Assembly: GCA_012845835.1 (NCBI GenBank) | Contig: JABAKD010000002.1 | Coordinates: 23,093,518 to 23,157,517 of the forward strand | Source: Undaria pinnatifida | Lineage: Eukaryota; Sar; Phaeophyceae; Laminariales; Alariaceae | Length of the DNA: 64,000 bases | Direction of reading: 5' to 3' | Position numbers and translations under genes: made by a program | In this document: piece by piece, positions 25,001 to 35,950 of the stretch | How positions within the stretch are numbered: the stretch's first letter is position 1 | Layout of the letters: each line of letters begins with the position of its first letter | The notes under the pieces: generated by a model | The model's input: the letters and a program-made list of their open reading frames with translations, nothing else | Database searches by the model: none | Told to the model about the DNA's origin: nothing

Positions 25001-28000
25001 ATCTGACGGTTTTGGAAAAAAAAAAAAAAAAATGCACCAGTTTATCATGGGGGGGGTGGTTGGGGCGGGGGTGGGGCGTGTGGGGCAGCTCAATCTGTGC
25101 GTGGAAACTATACATTATTTTGAGGGGATAAATGTGACGGTGTTGGAAATAATGCATCAGTTTATCACGTATATCCTGGGGTAAGTCGTACAATCAGTGA
25201 GTAGAGAGAGGGTCGAGTGTTCGAGGGGGTGGGGTTGGGATGGGTTGGGGGGGGGGGGGGAGGTGGGGGGGGGGGCGGGGGGCGGGGCGGGGGGGGGGGG
25301 GGTGGCGGGGGGGGGGAGGGGGAAGGAAGGGCTTTAGGTGAGGGGTTTGTTATACGTGTGGTGCTAGGTCTAGGCGACGGTGCGGGTGATGGGGAAGAAG
25401 GGGGCGTTCGGGGCGGGGGGGGGGGGAAGCAGCGGCATGGATGGCTCTCGAAAGATAATGAGGTGATATCCTGTGCGTGAAGTGTTTATTAATCTGGCGG
25501 ATTTCGATATTATGTGGGGCGTTTGAGCAAGGGAGATCGAGAGGGGGGGGGGTAGTTTTTTTAGGAGGTTTAGGTCACAAATATTATTCAAATACACTTC
25601 GGCTGTGAGATCAAAGATATGTAGGGGCTTGTTATACGCGTGGTGCTAGGTCAAGGCGATCGTGCGGGTGGTTGGAAAAGAGGGGGCGTTGGAGGGTTTT
25701 TTTTTCGGGGGGGGGGTGGGGGGAAAGAAATGAAAACTACGTCATGGATGGTCAGAAAGATAATGACGTGATATCTACTATTGTAACTGCTGTGCTGTCC
25801 GAAAAAAATCTTTTCCATGTTTTCAAACCTCGAAACGTATACCAGGTGTAGCAGATATAACATGGGAATTATTACGATTTTTGGGTTGGCGGTCCGCACA
25901 TATATTTCAGAAATTGCCAAACGCGCGTCGAAGCCGCGCTTTTGTTGGGTCTGAATTGGATCGTGTTGTGTAATAAAAACCTGACGGTCAAATTGACGAA
26001 CCTTGAGGGGGGGGGAGGGGGCCAAGAGACGCGACAGATGGGTAATTTGTCTGCCTCGTCGATCTACCAGTAGTTGCATCGCGTAGATGACATGGAGTCC
26101 CTTCCCCTTCCCTATATGCATTGTGCTCCTGTTCTACTTTAGATGTTTCCGCTTGAGAGGTCTGAAGCCGCTATCACTACAAAATAATTCTTAGTGGAAG
26201 TACCTGCCCGTGAATCACTAGTATCAATGGTAACTTCCGCCCACTGCTGACGACACGCGGTGTGGATACGAGAGGCCGAGGGAGAGGCGAGGTCCCGCGT
26301 CCTTCAGCAGTCTCCCTTCGGTTTTCGCAAGATGGTTTATATCTCACTGTCAAGCATGATATCCGCACCTGGGAAGGGTTGGACGTGACGGGACGGGTAA
26401 CAGCTGCTGCTGCTGCTTTGTGTTTGCGTTTTGTGTGTGGACACAGACAGCACGAAAGCTAACCACCCCTTCCCCTCGTATGCCTGTGTCTCTTGTGGAC
26501 GGCCATGTTTTATTGCTTCCGAAAGCTAACCTATCCTTCCCCTCGTCTATGACCCTATTGTGGCGTGTGGACACAGACAGCACGAAAGCTGACCTGCCCT
26601 TCCCCTCGTATGTATGTGTCCCTTTTGTAGACAACCTCGTGTTTTTATTCTTCAGAAAGCTGACCTATCCTTCCCCTCGTCTATGGCCCCATCGTCGTCG
26701 GCCATAATTGCTGTGCTTGCTGCCGGCTGTGCCCTGCAGTCGCTGGTGTTCAAGGAGATGGTGAGCGTCCGGTACAGCGCCGCGAAGGAGCGAGACATGC
26801 CGCTCTTCCGCACTCTCCAGTGGTCTTGGTTCGTCGTGGCCATGTTCTACACGTACGGAGACTTCTTGCACGAGTTTGTCCAGCAGCACAGGGCTTTGTT
26901 GTGGCTCTCGCACATCACGAAGTGGAACGCCTGGTTTTCGTTCCTAGCCTACTGCTGCGTCTTCATGGTGTCCGTGCTCACCCTGAAGAAGGGGCTGTAC
27001 AAATATCAGGCATGGTATGGTAGGGGTGGGGGAGGGAGGGGGAAAAGGGGTCAGGGGAGACGGGGGGGGGTCATATGTTGAGCGGGGGGGCAGGGTTCAC
27101 CTGGCCATCAATGTGTTCCACGTATCGGCTTTTTCGGTGCAGTACTCCGCGCGTCGAGGGTTGTCGCATGTGGTATTTTGGTGCGTTGCGTGTGATCTTT
27201 TGTGTCATTGTCTTGCGTGCGTGCCGTGCAGGCTGGCTGGCTGCATAAATTCGACGGATGGGATCTCGAAAACCCTTCTCGCGCGCCGTTCCGAACCTTC
27301 TGCGGACCTCATTGTTGATAACATCGTTTCTTATTCTTGGGTTATCATTCGCGTCGTTTCGTCTCTTTGGGCCGCGCTTGCCTTGTTTGTCATGCAGGTC
27401 GGCCAGCTGACGTGGACGATCGTGACGATCTGCATGATCGTGGCCCAGGTGAAGTTTGTGGCGCACAATATCTTCAACGGAATCTTTTGGTTCTTCTTCC
27501 CCGCCAGCCTCGTCATCTGCAACGACATCACCGCATATTTCTGGCGAGTGAGGGGGCTCGAAGCACTTGAAAGGACGTTTCTTTTTGTTGACGGAGGAGT
27601 TTCGAAGCTCTTGAAGGGCGTTTCTTTTTGTTAGGAGAGGGGGGGGTCAAGTGCTCGAAGGGTGTTTATTTTGCGGGCAAGTGACTGCGGCTGCTGCTGC
27701 CGTGGGGGCGTTGGGGAGAGTTTGCTTTAGGTGGCGCTAGGATAGCGATGATGAGGACATCCCGCCTCGTCGAAATCGAACGACCGCGATCTGTTGGTTG
27801 TCCAACGCAAGCTGTATAGGGTGAGTTGGTGTTTTTTCGGACACCCCGGTCTCCCGCTTTGGATACATCAGTGCTATTATAGTATTTTTTCAGCGCTAGC
27901 GATGCTTAAGTGGTATGATAGGCGATGTGTGGATGTAGTGCTCGGCAAACGGAGTAAATGGGAGCGGTGTACGTCGCGCTCTCGCCAAAGGATGGCGTGA

Positions 28001-30492
28001 CGACTGACTCGTTCCCTCGGCGCCCTGCCCTGCCGTTTTGTTGCTTCGTGTTCGTGGCGCCCGTTTGCCTTGTGGGCAGTGGTATAACTGCGGGTCGCAA
28101 GCTTATCAAGAGGCCTTTCCTGAAGATATCTCCCAACAAGGTCAGCTGTTGTTAGTGACGCGTGCTACGATAGAAGTAGCACTTTTCGCTTGAAGTGTTT
28201 TCTGAATGAGAGTGCTTCTTAACCCAAAATCGTCCGAAAAAACGCCATTTTTTTTTTTTTGCGTGATTCTCTGTGCTTTTTTCTTATTGATAGGGGCCAT
28301 GGGACTTTTCATCCGTGTAGCAGTTTTATTTTTATCCACAAATCGGTTTGTTGGGAGAGGTCTTCAGCTCCTAATTGGGGAAAAAACCGGGGCGACCTCT
28401 ATCGTAGTATGCGTCTAGTGGGGTTGATGTTTGTGGCGATGCTGGTGGTGTTGGTGTTGCTGCTGATTGCGCTGGTGGTATCGGTGTTGATGTTGGTGTT
28501 GGTGGTCTTGGCGCTGTTGTTGTGACAGTGGTGTTGCTGTTGGTAGTGTTGGCTTTGGCGTTGGTGTTTGATGGTGGCGTTGGTGTTGACCTTGGGGTTG
28601 GTGTTATGATAGTGATGTTGGTGCAGGTATTGGTGTTGGTGAATGGCGGTGGCGTTGGGGATGTTGGTGTAGGTGGTGTTGGTGTGGTACTGATGTTGAT
28701 GTTAATGTCGGTAAGTTAATATCGATGTTGATATGATGTTGGTCGGTGCTGGTTGGTATTGGCAATCGTGACATTGGTGCTATTGCCTGCGCTCCTCCCG
28801 TCCCCGCGGGTGTCCTGTCGAGAAATGGGGCGGGGCGGGATCGTCAAGGGACAGGGGCTGGCGCTACATCAGTGCATCCCTAGTAATTGAATGCCATGTC
28901 CTCACCGCTCATTTCCCACCTTTGCCTCCTCCCTCTGCTCTGCCGATGTTGCAGATGCCTCTTATTTCGCTTTCACTGATATTTCTATATTTTTAGGGCT
29001 GTGAGTCGGCACACCTCAAGTCGCCGACTAAGTTTTTATCGGAATGATAGTCAGTTGTAAAATGGACGTGCCGACTTTCCGACTTAATGCGTTTCCTTAA
29101 TTGTAGGAAGACGTTTCTAACCCGGGATGCGGCTTATAAGCGTGGCTTGTCTTGCGGGCTGCGGCGTTCCCGTACCTCGCACAAGTTGCACGCCGCGGTC
29201 TGAACTAAATTCGTGGTTCACTGCATGCAGATAATGTAGAATTAATGATTTTTTCTCCGGGGCAACTGGACGACTGTAAAGGAACAGCTAGATAGAACTG
29301 ACCGGCTTGACGCTTGGCGGCTCTTCGTGCTGTGCATTGGTGTATCGCTTAAATTAAACTCGCTCAGTGTTGATTATTCGCCCCGTGTTTTTTTTTTTTG
29401 CGAAGAGGCTTTGTATTTCGTGTGATAAATGTTTTTTACGACTTGCTGTGGTCATCGACGCGCGCGAAAATTTCGCGCAAGGTTGGGAGATACATGAATA
29501 AACGAATCGCATCACGGAGGAATCCAATACCTTTTATTCTTGGGGTAATTTATGCGCCGCTAACTTCGTAATGGGTTCGCTGTTTCGCTCGTATCCTCGC
29601 CGGGTAATGTTGCGACTGAAACAAGTGCTGTCACGGTCCTCTAGTCCGGGGCAGAGAAGCGCATGGTGTATTTTGTGCTTCTCGTTTTTGTACTTTTACT
29701 TGCGTATGCTGAAGCCGTTTTTCTTGTGAAACTTACGTAAATGTCGTAGCTCATATTTTGTTGCGCTTTTCTTGCGTACGATGAAGCCAAATACCCTAAT
29801 TTTCGCCGCCAGCGGCGCCTTCAGGGGGAACCTCCGGAGGCGCCCCCGGCGGGTCCTTGCTTCGCTCGCCTGCAGCCAGCTGACTTGCCAACTAAATTCA
29901 GCTAGTTGGCGTTAGTCGTGAAATGCTGCCGGCTCACAGCCCCAGATGTTCGCTATATAGACTTTACCAGGTATAATAATTCCGCCAAGTCATGGTATCG
30001 TTGTTTGGTGTGGCCATTTTTAACTTGTTTGACGACGCCCGGAACGGATTACAGCATTTTTCTCACCCCTCAAGCCCAGTCCACGGACGACGCCAACCTC
30101 GACCTCTGTGCCCCCCCCCGCCCGGCTCGAATGCGCTTTGACTCGCCCCTGCGCGTGGCGTCCTCTCCTGCTTCCGCCCGCACGCGCGCTGTGGCGTCTC
30201 CGGTCGTTTTGTTCTATGTCTCGCCTTTGTTGTCGTCCTCGACTGCCCCCCCGGCTGGCTCAAGACATGGGAGGGCTTCATAGGAGCGTTTTTCTTGACG
30301 TGCGTGTTCGCCTTCTACTTCTCGGCGTTCTTGGCCAACTTCCAGTGGTTCACCTGTCCGGTCAAGGATCTCAACTTCAGGCCCAAGCCGATCGAGTGTT
30401 CGCCTGACGCGCATTTTTTGCCCACGCAGTACCTGGTGGTGAGAAATTTAGAAATTTGTGCAAGCAGGGGGATTTTGAGCATCTTGTTATAG

Positions 30493-30528
<36 letters not shown>

Positions 30529-31410
30529 CGCATTGACTCATCGCCATTAATCAGTCCGTGATCACAAGACAGAGCCGAATAGCTCTGGAACGGAGTATAC
30601 GTCAGGAACTTATGTATCTAACTGTGACTGCCGAGTCGGTCAATGCAGAACACGTGTTGTTGTTTTTAATTGATTATGATTCGATTCCGCTGGCTCTGTT
30701 AATGATGTGGACTTCTAAGACGGGGGGAATAATAGCTTTACGTTCTTCGGCCCCCTGGAGCTCTAGATATGCTTCACCCTAACGCCAATTTCGAAAAGAT
30801 TGTATGCGCGACACAATGAACTACCCCATGGACTACGTAGGCATATACATCTATATATCGCGAAGACCAATGCGAAAACGGTGGGGACTGGCACTATCAA
30901 TATGGTAGCTCCCCACCGGAGGGGCTCCATGTCAAAGAAAGAATTGGCTCTGAAAGTGACAGTACCGTGGTACGTCTGCTGACTGCTATTGTTCTGTTTG
31001 TATGCACATACCATGCGCTCCTCGCTCCCCACGCAGCCGGAGAACATCCGGTCGTTCATGAGGGTGTTCTTCTTCTTCAAGCTGCCGACGGGCGCCGTGA
31101 CGATGGCCCCTATCCAACTTCACGCGCTTGTCATGGCCGCCTTCGCGTCCGTCATTGCGCCGTTTGGAGGGTACTGGGCGAGCGCGATTAAACGGGCGTA
31201 CGGCATCAAAGACTTCGACTCAATCATCCCGGGCCACGGCGGGATGACGGACCGAATGGACTGCCAGTTCATCACCGCGCTATTCGTCTCCGTCCACTAC
31301 AACACGTTCATCAGGTAAGGACGCACGCTACGATAGCGGGATAGCACTCTCTGACCGATTGTTTTCTTGTCTGGCGCAGCTCCTCAACTGCACAAGTACC
31401 CAGTTTATGA
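22015..31410 (+). CDS. Phosphatidate cytidylyltransferase (CDP-diacylglycerol synthase), seven exons
   Basis: Makes CDP-diacylglycerol from phosphatidate and CTP at the membrane, the entry to phosphatidylinositol and phosphatidylglycerol synthesis. Exons 22015-22272, 26740-27009, 27398-27543, 28080-28140, 30265-30438, 31037-31314 and 31380-31410 sum to 1218 nt: 405 residues and TGA, near the usual eukaryotic length. Order along the protein: short basic/acidic N-terminus; membrane segments; HNIFNGIFWFFFP and ICNDITAY; the KTWEGFIG motif (245-252) across a splice; and the family signature SAIKRAYGIKD..IIPGHGG..DR.D (352-378), with Asp364 where the signature usually has a small residue. The ATG at 22015 is the first in frame before the first membrane helix. 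Two introns seem to use GC donors (27010, 27544): only those joins keep the frame and the family spacing. The last 11 codons rest on a good acceptor (TCTGGCGCAG) only. Intron 1 is 4.5 kb and repeat-filled. Confidence 0.93.
24556..25795 (+). repeat. 1.3-kb G-rich dispersed element, copy 3 (in intron 1 of CDP-DAG synthase)
   Basis: Same leader as the copies at 6262 and 8688 (AAATACACTCCAGCTGTGAG and following), then three ACTATA..TCC/CATT blocks at about 24750, 24975 and 25105, each followed by GGGGATAAAT.TGACGGT, very long G runs, and the ATTA.TCTGGCGGATTTC subrepeat. It has the same orientation as the host gene. The G tracts are long enough to form G-quadruplexes on the coding strand of the pre-mRNA. 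Confidence 0.8.
26436..26690 (+). repeat. Tandem repeat (about 126 bp) just before exon 2 of CDP-DAG synthase
   Basis: Two units, each with GTGGACACAGACAGCACGAA, AGCT.ACC..CCCTTCCCC, TCGTATG, and then GAAAGCT.ACCTATCCTTCC and CCTCGTCTATG. Each half contains a CTAAC or CTGAC pentamer followed by a pyrimidine tract, which looks like an intron branch site with its tract. The true acceptor is at 26739. Confidence 0.75.
28190..28385 (+). repeat. Family C dispersed repeat
   Basis: Matches 13270-13450 in order: CAAAATCGTCCGAAAAAACG, GATTCTCTGTG, GGGGCCATGGGACTTTTCAT, CGTGTAGCAGTTTTA, TTGGGAGAGGTCTTCAGCTC. It lies in intron 4 of the CDP-DAG synthase gene. Confidence 0.55.
28425..28715 (+). repeat. 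GTTGGT-type microsatellite
   Basis: Long degenerate run of GTT/GGT/GTG triplets and GTTGGTGTT hexamers, which gives Val/Leu-rich open frames. It lies in intron 4 of the CDP-DAG synthase gene; the open frames have no coding character. The rest of that intron (28716-30264) shows nothing recognisable apart from short GC-rich inverted stretches near 29805-29860. Confidence 0.8.
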
Positions 31411-31424
31411 TATGATACGATATC

Positions 31425-31725
31425 ACACGATATGATATTATAATATTATAAAAATTATTATATTATATTATATTATATTATATTATACAAATTAAAATAT
31501 ATTATATTATGTATGATACGATATCACACGATATTATATGATATTATATTATTATAAAAATTATTATATTATAAAAATTAAAATACACTCCAGCTGTGAG
31601 ATCGAAGATTTCGTCGAAACTCATATTATATTATATTATATTATATTATATTATATTATATTATACAAATTAAAATATATTATATTATATTATATTATAT
31701 TTTATGATATCGTTGGAACGCCCGT
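31425..31725. repeat. (TATTA)n AT-rich arrays with a fragment of the G-rich element
   Basis: Two TATTA pentamer arrays and TATGATACGATATCACACG repeats, starting about 15 bases after the CDP-DAG synthase stop. Between them, 31574-31624 is a 50-bp piece of the leader of the dispersed element (AAATACACTCCAGCTGTGAG and the following bases), so an element fragment lies inside the array. Confidence 0.85.
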
Positions 31726-31904
31726 TGTGTTTTACATCAGTTTTTCGAAGCATACCTAATAGGTAAAAGGTAATAGGTCATGGCGTTCTTCATGCGGCTG
31801 CACTGTCGTGTTTTTTATCAAGTTTGGCGGTGTAGACAAGAGGTCCTCAACAGACGAACCCCAGAAAAACGATGTGTGCCCTTTTACCGAAGCGTCTGTA
31901 CATA

Positions 31905-32150
31905 TTATAATATTACTAGTGTATTATCATGGTATATTATCATAGTATATTATCGTAGTATATTATCATAGTATATTATCATAGTATATTATCATGGTAT
32001 ATTATTATGGTATATTATCATAGGATATTATCATAGGATATTATCATAGGATATTATCATAAGATATTATTATCATAGGATATTATCATAGGATATTATC
32101 ATAGGATAGTATCATAGGATATTATCATAGGACATTATCATAGTATATAT
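31905..32150 (+). repeat. (ATATTATCATAG)n microsatellite
   Basis: About 18 copies of a 12-bp unit ATATTATCATAG with G/A and T/A exchanges. It lies immediately before the second 620-bp repeat. Confidence 0.9.
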
Positions 32151-32254
32151 ACACGTATATCGTACTGCTGTACCGCGGTGCGGCCACAGAATAGCAGCCT
32201 TTTCGCTTCTTCGTTTTATACGGTGGTCATTTTTAGAAAATAGAGAAACAAAAA

Positions 32255-32880
32255 GGCCCTCCCTCCTTAATATATAGTCTATAATAGTTGGCCTCGGTTG
32301 GCACCGACGCCGTAAAACATTTGATGTATATTGGGGTTGGCGTTGGTGGGCAACGACACTGTAAAACATGCCATTCACTGCGTGAGCTAGGCAACCAGGG
32401 TACTGTTTTTTTTTGTTTTGTTTTTTGGCGGTCATGATGATGGTTATCGAGTTAGATCATCATGTGCGGGGTGGAGAATCCTAATTCCGCGCAAGGGGAA
32501 TTGTCGCATCACGTAGTGCGAATGAATATGGTAGGGCACCCACGACGCAGTTACATAGCTATACCCATTGCTGTATCTGGAGTGGCTATACCAGAAAACA
32601 AAGTACCTCATTGGCGCTGTCATCCATAAGCAAGAAAGTAGGCACAAGGTGCCGAAGTCCGTCTGTCGAGCGGTTCTTGAAAGGATGCAGTTCACCCTTC
32701 ATGCGACTCGCCGACCTGACGGCGCTTCGCGCTTGGTGCGAGCAATGTCTGCCTGGTTGGTGAAAACCCGACGTGCTCCGTCCCGGCATAGTAGGGATTC
32801 GAGGGTTTATGGTCATACGACTACGGCCATGCACAAACTGAGCACCCCCCCCCCCCCCCCCGCCCCCCCCCGGTTCTCCT
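32255..32880 (+). repeat. About 620-bp dispersed repeat, copy 2
   Basis: Collinear with 17190-17860, with a few small indels and a similar C run at the right end. ORFs found here and in copy 1 give similar peptides only because the DNA is the same; they carry no domain. The next 350 bases, up to the first GGGTC array, hold nothing recognised. Confidence 0.8.
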
Positions 32881-33237
32881 GCGCGTTCGGTGAGTCTGCA
32901 CTGCGCGCTGCGTGTTAGTTTGGTTTCGGGGGGTGGATGGGGGGGCGTTTCGTCTAGCTTGCGTGTGGTTGTTCAATCGCCGCGGTGACGCTGCTGATGT
33001 CGCATTGTTTTTGCACCACGCTTAGGTCGTAGCAGGCGATGTGCTCTCTGGGAGTGGTTGTCTGATTGGACGGGTGTTCGACGCGCTTGCGTGGCATCCT
33101 TTTTGAGCGTTCCAGTCGAACGGTTCGCAATCGTTTGTAGACGCGTCGCTATCTGGACGAATGTCAGCGGCCTCGCCGTGAAGATCCAATCCCCCCACAA
33201 AACAAAACTAAACTAAAAACCATCCCCCCCAAAAAAC

Positions 33238-33580
33238 CAGGGCTTTTCACGGGTCGGGTCAAATCTCGCGGGTCGGGTCGGGTCGGGTCGGGTCAGCTGA
33301 CCCGACCCGACCCGCGAGATTTTTGAGACGTCTTGACCCGACCCGACCCGACCCGCGAGATTTTCGAGACGTCTTGACCCGACCCGACCCGACCCGCGAG
33401 ATTTTCGAGACGTCTTGACCCGACCCGACCCGACCCGCGAGATTTTGAAATCGTCCTGACCCGACCCGACCCGACCCGCGACAATCCGAGTGACCCGCGA
33501 GATTCGGGTCGTCTGGCGGGTCACGTTAACTTGACCCGTGACATTTCTCACGGGTCAAAGTCAAAAAGTCACGGGTCAAA
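33238..33580. repeat. GGGTC-array element 1
   Basis: Begins CAGGGCTTTTCACGGGTC and continues with (GGGTC)n, then flips strand to (GACCC)n. A unit of about 60 bp follows: GACCCGACCCGACCCGCGAG, ATTTT(C/T)GAGACGTCTT, repeated four times. It ends near TTTCTCACGGGTCAAA. Open frames across it (VGSGR repeats) are artefacts of the 5-bp period. Confidence 0.85.
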
Positions 33581-33823
33581 GCATGTATACCTCGGTCGGT
33601 TGGTTGGTCCTTGGTCCCTCGTACTTTTCCCAGTATGTCGTGTTCTCTGCGTTTTTTACCGGCATTGTTTGCAGCTGATGATTAGACTATGTCATGTGGT
33701 GTACGCGCGAGAAATAGGAACGAAACCGCAACCCACACGCCCGTCGCATGGACATGCCCGTACCGTTAGACCACCGGGTCGACCCACGAGCGACCCGACG
33801 AGCGAGCTAGTTATAAGTTACAA

Positions 33824-34370
33824 GTGCAATCTCCGGCCCCGGCAAGCAGCCTAGCTGAGCCGCCTCCGGCAGCAAGCCCACAACTGGGGCAGTGGATCTG
33901 TCAGCAGGGGCTGCGATCCGCGAGGATGCGTTGCCTGCTGCTGGTGCTGGCTGCTGCCAGGGTGCTGCTGCTGTGCTGCTGCTGCTGCTGCTGCTTGCTG
34001 CTGCTGCTTCGGCAACGGCTGCTCTTCTTCTTGCTTTTTTACGTTTGGTCACATTCTCGAGCTAGCTACTACTACAACTACAACTACTACTGCTGTATCT
34101 ATCTTCTATCTGTGCAGTCTCCAGCCCCGGCAAGCAGCCTAGCTGAGCCGCCTCCGGCAGCAAGCCCACAACTGGGGCGGTGGGTCTGTCAGCAGGGGCT
34201 GCGATCCGCGAGAATCCGGGGTCTGCTGCTGGTGCTTGCTGCTGCCAGTGCTGCTGCTGCTTGCTGCTGCTGCTTCGAAGACGACTGCCCTTCCTTGCCT
34301 TTTTACGTTTGGTGACATTTCGTACTGGTATGACCGTAATATTACTGCTGTTGTTGCGGCTTCAGTAGGT
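33824..34370 (+). repeat. Tandem duplication, about 292-bp unit with CTG runs
   Basis: CAGTCTCC.GCCCCGGCAAGC begins both copies (33826 and 34118), followed by AGCCTAGCTGAGCCGCCTCC, GGCTGCGATCCGCGAG, a CTG-rich stretch and CTT.CTTTTTTACGTTTGGT. The CTG stretch differs most. No gene is recognised. Confidence 0.8.
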
Positions 34371-34504
34371 ACGGGATTCGCGTCACACTGCCGTATACCT
34401 TCGTACGAGTAGCTAGGGGTACTGCCTGGTGATTGTTCTGCACGCTGTGATGACATATGATCGGAGCATCGGCACGAGGGAGGCAGGAAGCCAAACAAAT
34501 GTTT

Positions 34505-34935
34505 GTATTTCATTGGCGGACCCGCGGGCCCGACCCGCGGGGCGCCTGCACGGCATCAATGTGGCTCTCAGCTGTAAGTTTGAAAAAGGCGGATCCGCCG
34601 GCTAGATCCGCGGGTTTGACCCGCGGGTCAGCCCAAAACAACTCACGGGTCATTATGGCTTGACCCGCGAAGTGACCCGTATCTCGCGGGTCATGACCCG
34701 ACCCGACCCGCGAGATTTTGAAAACCTCTTGACCCGACCCGACCCGACCCGCGAGATTTTGAAGCCTTTTGACCCGACCCGACCCGACCCGCGAGATTTT
34801 GAAAACCTCTTGACCCGACCCGACCCGACCCATGAGATTTTAAAACGTAATGACCCGACCCGACCCGACCCGCGAGATTTTGAAACCCCCTTGACCCGAC
34901 CCGCGGGTCGGGTCATGACCCGTGAAAAGCCCTGA
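34505..34935. repeat. GGGTC-array element 2
   Basis: CGGGCCCGACCCGCGGG arms at the left, then repeated units of GACCCGACCCGACCCGCGAG with ATTTTGAAAACCTCTT spacers. It ends GACCCGTGAAAAGCCCTG, the reverse complement of the start of element 1. This defines the terminal inverted motif of the family. Confidence 0.85.
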
Positions 34936-34984
34936 AAAAAACGACAAAAATCAACACATAAAACATTGTTGTCGTTTTTCTTGT

Positions 34985-35165
34985 TTTTCACAACAAAAAC
35001 AATAACATAAACGTAAACATAAACATAAACATAAACATAAACATAAACATACACATAAGCATAAACGTAAGCATAAACGTAAGCATAAACATAAACATAA
35101 ATATCAACATTAACATTAACATTAACATCAACATCAACATCAATATAGACATAGACATAAACATT
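34985..35165 (+). repeat. (ATAAAC)n / (ATTAAC)n microsatellite
   Basis: Hexamer run ATAAAC with internal CATAAG, CATTAAC and CATCAAC variants, about 180 bases. It lies directly after GGGTC element 2. Confidence 0.9.
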
Positions 35166-35357
35166 AACGCCGCCGCGCCGCCACGCCGCCGCCTTGCCCC
35201 CCCTCCCACACGCCTGGTCGTTTTCAGGCCGAACATAATCACACTAGAGGGGTTGCTTGCCGCGGCTACGATGCTGACTGTTGCGGAGAAGGTGGAGCTT
35301 GTTGAAGAGGTGCAAAAGATGATCACCCCAACGTAGCGTGAGGTGTCGTCAGGAGCC

Positions 35358-35556
35358 AGGGCTTTTCACGGGTCATGACCCGGCCTGGAAAACCTCGCGG
35401 GTCGAGTCGGTTCGGGTCAGGAGGTGTTCGAAATATCATGGGTGGGTTTTCGGTCGGGTCGGGTCTGGAGGTTCGCAAATGTCACGGGTCGGGTCGGGTC
35501 ACCCTGACCGGACCCGACCCGACCCGTGAGGAGTGATCCGACCCTCGAAAAACCCT
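35358..35556. repeat. GGGTC-array element 3
   Basis: Starts CAGGGCTTTTCACGGGTCAT and ends CCCTCGAAAAACCCTG, with GGGTC units on the left half and GACCC on the right half. The flanks are similar to each other (GATGATCACCCCAACGTAGC and TATGATCAGCGCAATCTAAC, then GTCGTGAGG or similar), so the element sits between two copies of a roughly 38-bp host repeat. Confidence 0.8.
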
Positions 35557-35734
35557 GTACAGTATGATCAGCGCAATCTAACGTAGGATGTCGTGAGGTT
35601 CGAGGGTTCCCTTCCTGGTCAATAGTGTGCGAGCGTACGCACTAAATGTGCAGCACCCCGACAGGACCACACGGGCATGCACTTTTCAACGTAGTACAAG
35701 CTGGGGGTGTTACTTGAGCCAGGGGCGGAGGAGG

Positions 35735-35950
35735 GAGGGAGGGGGGTGCATTCGGTATTGATGCATGGCCGTAGTGGTATTGGCCATAGCTATCATACCC
35801 TCGCATCCCTACAATGCCGGGACGGAGCATGTCGGATTTTCACCGACCAGGCAGACATTGCTTGCATCAAGCGCAAACCGCGGTGAGGTGCTCGGCGAGT
35901 CGCATGAAGGGTGAGCTGCATCCTACTAAGAACCTCTTGTGAGGCGGACT
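35735..35950 (-). repeat. Core of the 620-bp repeat, reverse copy
   Basis: Reverse complement of the right-hand core: GCATGGCCGTAGTGGTATTG, CATCCCTACAATGCCGGGAC, TTTTCACCGACCAGGCAGAC, GGCGAGTCGCATGAAGGGTG. In this orientation TGGCCGTAGTGG resembles a polymerase III A box, but no convincing B box follows. Confidence 0.7.
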
